From an uncultured Collinsella sp. (GTDB lineage: Bacteria; Actinomycetota; Coriobacteriia; Coriobacteriales; Coriobacteriaceae), in NCBI GenBank assembly GCA_958370785.1, contig CATXKN010000005.1:91200-155199 (forward strand): a stretch of 64,000 nucleotides of DNA, in the 5' to 3' direction. The position numbers and the translations under genes were made by a program. Each line of letters begins with the position of its first letter. The stretch's first letter is position 1. Below the pieces are notes generated by a model. It searched no databases. It was given only the letters and a program-made list of their open reading frames with translations, and had not been told where the DNA came from. Below, one piece after another: positions 61,808 through 64,000 of the stretch.

Positions 61808-62617
61808 ATGTCTCGTCTGCACCTTCATATCCTTGGCAGCGGCTCAAAAGGCAACTGCGCGCTCATCGAAGGCCCCCGGGGGCTCATCATGATTGACGAC
61901 GGTCTTTCTCGCCGCGAGACATTAAAGCGCATGGCAGAACTGGGACTCTCGGCAGACAACGTCTCGGCTCTTCTCATTACGCATGAGCATAGCGATCACA
62001 TCAAGGGTCTCGATGTCTGGTGCAAGCACTGGCACGGTCCCCTCTTTGCTAGCAGGGGCACACTTTGGAGCAAAGAAAATCTTTCGCATCTGCCTGTCGA
62101 GGAATTCGATCCCGGTGACACCCTATCCATTGCCGGCATCCACGTGCAAACCTACTCAACATCACACGATGTCATCAATCCAGTCGGCTATCGATTCGAC
62201 GCCCCCGATGATTCCATCGGCTTTGCCACCGACACCGGTGAGCTATCGAGCCAAGCCATGAACACCCTCAAAGATTGTCGAGTCCTCGCGCTCGAAAGCA
62301 ACCACGATGTGACCATGCTGCGCGAGGGAGAATATCCCCGCTTTCTTCAGGATCGCATCCTATCTACAAAAGGGCATCTGTCCAACGATCAGGCCGCCGA
62401 AGCCGCACGCGAGCTTGTTACCGATCGCACCGAACAGCTCATTGCCATGCATATCAGCCAAGATAACAATCGCCCGAGTCTTACCGTCAAAAGCTATGCC
62501 AAAGCTCTAGCCGCAACCCTGGATGACGAGGTCAGCAGCTCCGCCACCCTTCTCCAAGGATCGCGAAATCTCTCGATACGCCCCGCAAGCCAGTATCGGC
62601 CAGCAACCATTCAATAG
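61808..62617 (+). CDS. Metallo-beta-lactamase-fold hydrolase, YycJ-like
   Basis: 269 residues. THEHSDH is the metal motif; ILGSGSKGNCALIE the first strand. It resembles the YycJ/WalJ branch, a 5'-exonuclease-like group. It is divergent from tilS. The start is the ATG at 61808, where the family fold begins; the ribosome site is weak. Confidence 0.85.
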   Translation: MSRLHLHILGSGSKGNCALIEGPRGLIMIDDGLSRRETLKRMAELGLSADNVSALLITHEHSDHIKGLDVWCKHWHGPLFASRGTLWSKENLSHLPVEEFDPGDTLSIAGIHVQTYSTSHDVINPVGYRFDAPDDSIGFATDTGELSSQAMNTLKDCRVLALESNHDVTMLREGEYPRFLQDRILSTKGHLSNDQAAEAARELVTDRTEQLIAMHISQDNNRPSLTVKSYAKALAATLDDEVSSSATLLQGSRNLSIRPASQYRPATIQ

Positions 62618-62632
62618 ACTGTCCTAGACAGC

Positions 62633-62666
62633 AAAAGGGGCCGGGAATCGCTTCCCAGCCCCTTTT
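62633..62666 (+). terminator. Bidirectional terminator
   Basis: AAAAGGGGCCGGGAA / TTCCCAGCCCCTTTT stem serves the YycJ-like gene and the convergent Hsp20 gene. Confidence 0.85.
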
Positions 62667-62699
62667 GTTATCTTTTAATAGCGCAGAACACCAACGAAG

Positions 62700-63131
62700 T
62701 TAGTCGATGGAGATCTTCGTAACGTTCTTCTTCTCGACGATCTTGGGAACCGTAACGGTAAGGATGCCGTCGGCGTACTTAGCCGAGAGACCCTCGCTCG
62801 AAGCATCCTTGAGATACACACCACGCGTCGCGCTGTACGAGCTGAACTCCTTCTGCAGGAAGTTCTTGCCCTCGTTCTCCTCGTCTTCCTCGACATTCAC
62901 GCTAATGGAGAGACGGCCCTCGTTAAGCTCGACATCGATATCGTCCTTGGCGACGCCGGTAAGATAAGCCTTGACCTCATAGCCATCGCCCTTATCCTCA
63001 ACGTCAACGGGGAACGCCTTAGAGGCAATCGAGCCGTTCGCTAGGTCACTCATATCATCAAACAGATCGAACAGCGAGCTTGCAGAGGGACGAACGCCAA
63101 AAACCGAACGATAAGGAACCATGCTTGCCAT
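62700..63131 (-). CDS. Small heat shock protein, Hsp20 family
   Basis: 143 residues, alpha-crystallin domain at about 45-143: FPVDVEDKGDGYEVKAYLTGVAKDDIDVEL and DGILTVTVPKI. It holds unfolded proteins. ATG at 63131 follows GGAGTGG; M at 63164 lacks a site. The inverted word CGATG..CATCG at 63213-63233 lies in the promoter region. Confidence 0.88.
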   Translation of the reverse strand: MASMVPYRSVFGVRPSASSLFDLFDDMSDLANGSIASKAFPVDVEDKGDGYEVKAYLTGVAKDDIDVELNEGRLSISVNVEEDEENEGKNFLQKEFSSYSATRGVYLKDASSEGLSAKYADGILTVTVPKIVEKKNVTKISID

Positions 63132-63212
63132 GTTTACCACTCCTTTATAGGACTGCCGAGTCATCTTCTAGGTGACTGGGACTTCTTTTGACGCTCTTAT
63201 ATATGCCCACCC

Positions 63213-63233
63213 GATGCTCATATATACATCGAC
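63213..63233 (-). promoter_or_regulatory. Possible operator upstream of Hsp20
   Basis: CGATGctcatatataCATCG inverted repeat overlaps TATATA boxes. It does not match the HspR or CIRCE consensus. Confidence 0.3.
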
Positions 63234-63408
63234 TATAAAGTTTTTTGAGTCCAGTACTATAAGCATATCTAAGTGTGTAGCACTAAGGTTTTAGGAAGGT
63301 TAAGGTTCTTTGAACCAGAGCTTAAATAACGAGTATGTCCACAGCTACAAATAACAAGGGGCTTACAATGAGCGCGTACACGTTGTTGGTAACGAGCTAA
63401 AGGGCATC

Positions 63409-63876
63409 ATGGACGACCAAAACCAGAACAATATGTTTATGCCGACGCAGGGGGAAGATACTTCCACGCAGCCGCCACGGTTCCATCGCCCCCACATCTC
63501 GCAAGAGCCCATTAATGATCCAGAGCCCGAGTATGTGACGAGAAATCGATATCAAACGCTCGAGGATGCCCAAACGGGGCGTAAGCATATGGGCGTCGCA
63601 TCGGGCGATCCCGTATATCTGAAAGATGCACCGTTATCAAAATACAGCGCAATCAATGACGACACGACGAAAACGCCCATAACTCGGCAGCAAAGAGGTC
63701 CTCGACCTAAGCAAACATTAACGCATTCGGCTCGTTATCTCGAGACGCCAAAACAAGGGAAAACGATTTTCGTTTCATCAAGTAAACGACGTAAGCAGCA
63801 TCGACTCCAATTGCTACTTTTGATCATTGTGGTCATAGCAGTTGCCCTTGTGATTCGATTTATTGTCTTTAAATAA
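63409..63876 (+). CDS. Small tail-anchored membrane protein
   Basis: 155 residues. A polar Pro/Gln/Asp/Thr-rich N-terminal part (1-120), a basic patch (SSKRRKQHR), and a C-terminal membrane helix (LQLLLLIIVVIAVALVIRFIVFK) put the body in the cytoplasm. Family not recognised. AAAGGG precedes the ATG. Confidence 0.65.
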   Translation: MDDQNQNNMFMPTQGEDTSTQPPRFHRPHISQEPINDPEPEYVTRNRYQTLEDAQTGRKHMGVASGDPVYLKDAPLSKYSAINDDTTKTPITRQQRGPRPKQTLTHSARYLETPKQGKTIFVSSSKRRKQHRLQLLLLIIVVIAVALVIRFIVFK

Positions 63877-63943
63877 AAGCTCATTACTCATAAGCCCAAC
63901 CGGGTTACAGGTGAAATGCAACTACTTTGTGATGTGTTAACGC

Positions 63944-63978
63944 AAAAAAAGGGGGAGGCCGCGAGGCCTCCCCCTTCT
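63944..63978 (-). terminator. Terminator for a minus-strand gene beyond the window
   Basis: AGGGGGAGGCC / GGCCTCCCCCT stem followed on the minus strand by TTTTTTT; the gene it serves must begin beyond 64000. It may also end the transcript at 63876. Confidence 0.7.
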
Positions 63979-64000
63979 CCATTTTCACTGACGGCTCGGT

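Noticed and set aside
62700..63300. HspR or CIRCE control of Hsp20
   Set aside because: The inverted repeat present does not match CTTGAGT-N7-ACTCAAG or the CIRCE sequence.

Overview
The window looks like chromosome of a high-GC Gram-positive gut anaerobe of the Coriobacteriia, most likely Collinsella or a close relative. This is inference from base composition, gene content and intergenic palindromes; no 16S rRNA gene is present. Supporting signs are a large secreted protein with VCBS-like calcium motifs, a class B sortase next to an LCP enzyme and an SPATG-anchored surface protein, two heterodimeric multidrug ABC exporters, a 4.5S-type SRP RNA, and a RlmD gene used as an integration site.

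Layout. 1-9.1 kb: a truncated secreted protein, tandem hairpin repeats, a BilS-like flavodoxin, ABC exporter pair 1, SRP RNA, a TadA/glycerate-kinase fusion, tRNA-Ser(TGA) and a TetR regulator. 9.3-18 kb: LemA, IlvE, DedA, CysE, then ABC exporter pair 2 with its own MarR regulator and a readable promoter/operator. 18-26 kb: nitroreductase, the cell-surface set (LCP, sortase B, anchored protein), an unusual Fis-type regulator, a YeiH-type exporter and a divergent GntR regulator. 26-39 kb: GlmS, LacI regulator, HAD phosphatase, LarE, a secreted nuclease, an EF-G-like GTPase, a polar amino acid ABC importer and RlmD.

About 39.18-54.93 kb is an integrated mobilizable element of about 15.7 kb. It sits in the 3' end of rlmD and was inserted by its own large serine recombinase at a GAGAC core that is visible at both ends. 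It carries an iteron-like, AT-rich candidate origin, an attenuator leader in front of an HTH/P4-type primase pair, a candidate oriT with MobC-like protein and MobP relaxase, an IS200/IS605 insertion (TnpA, TnpB, omega-RNA end), membrane and secreted cargo, small regulators and the recombinase. Insertion swapped protein ends: RlmD now carries an element-encoded C-terminal tail of about 100 residues, while the recombinase ends on the nine codons that formerly ended rlmD. In the excised circle the same tail would be fused in frame to the recombinase.

55-64 kb is ordinary chromosome: PHP phosphatase, aminotransferase, an ftsH-hpt-tilS group, a metallo-beta-lactamase-fold hydrolase, Hsp20 and a small membrane protein.

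Intergenic DNA is rich in palindromes. Two elements (1390-1518 and 37531-37665) share a 69-nt core with compensatory changes in its inner stem but have unrelated, internally matched 30-33 bp outer arms. Two others (6289-6383 and 10284-10408) have perfect 27 and 29 bp arms around a shorter shared motif. Several short hairpins carry a GGGACAG-type motif. These variable-arm palindromes, and the tail exchange at rlmD, are the most unusual observations.
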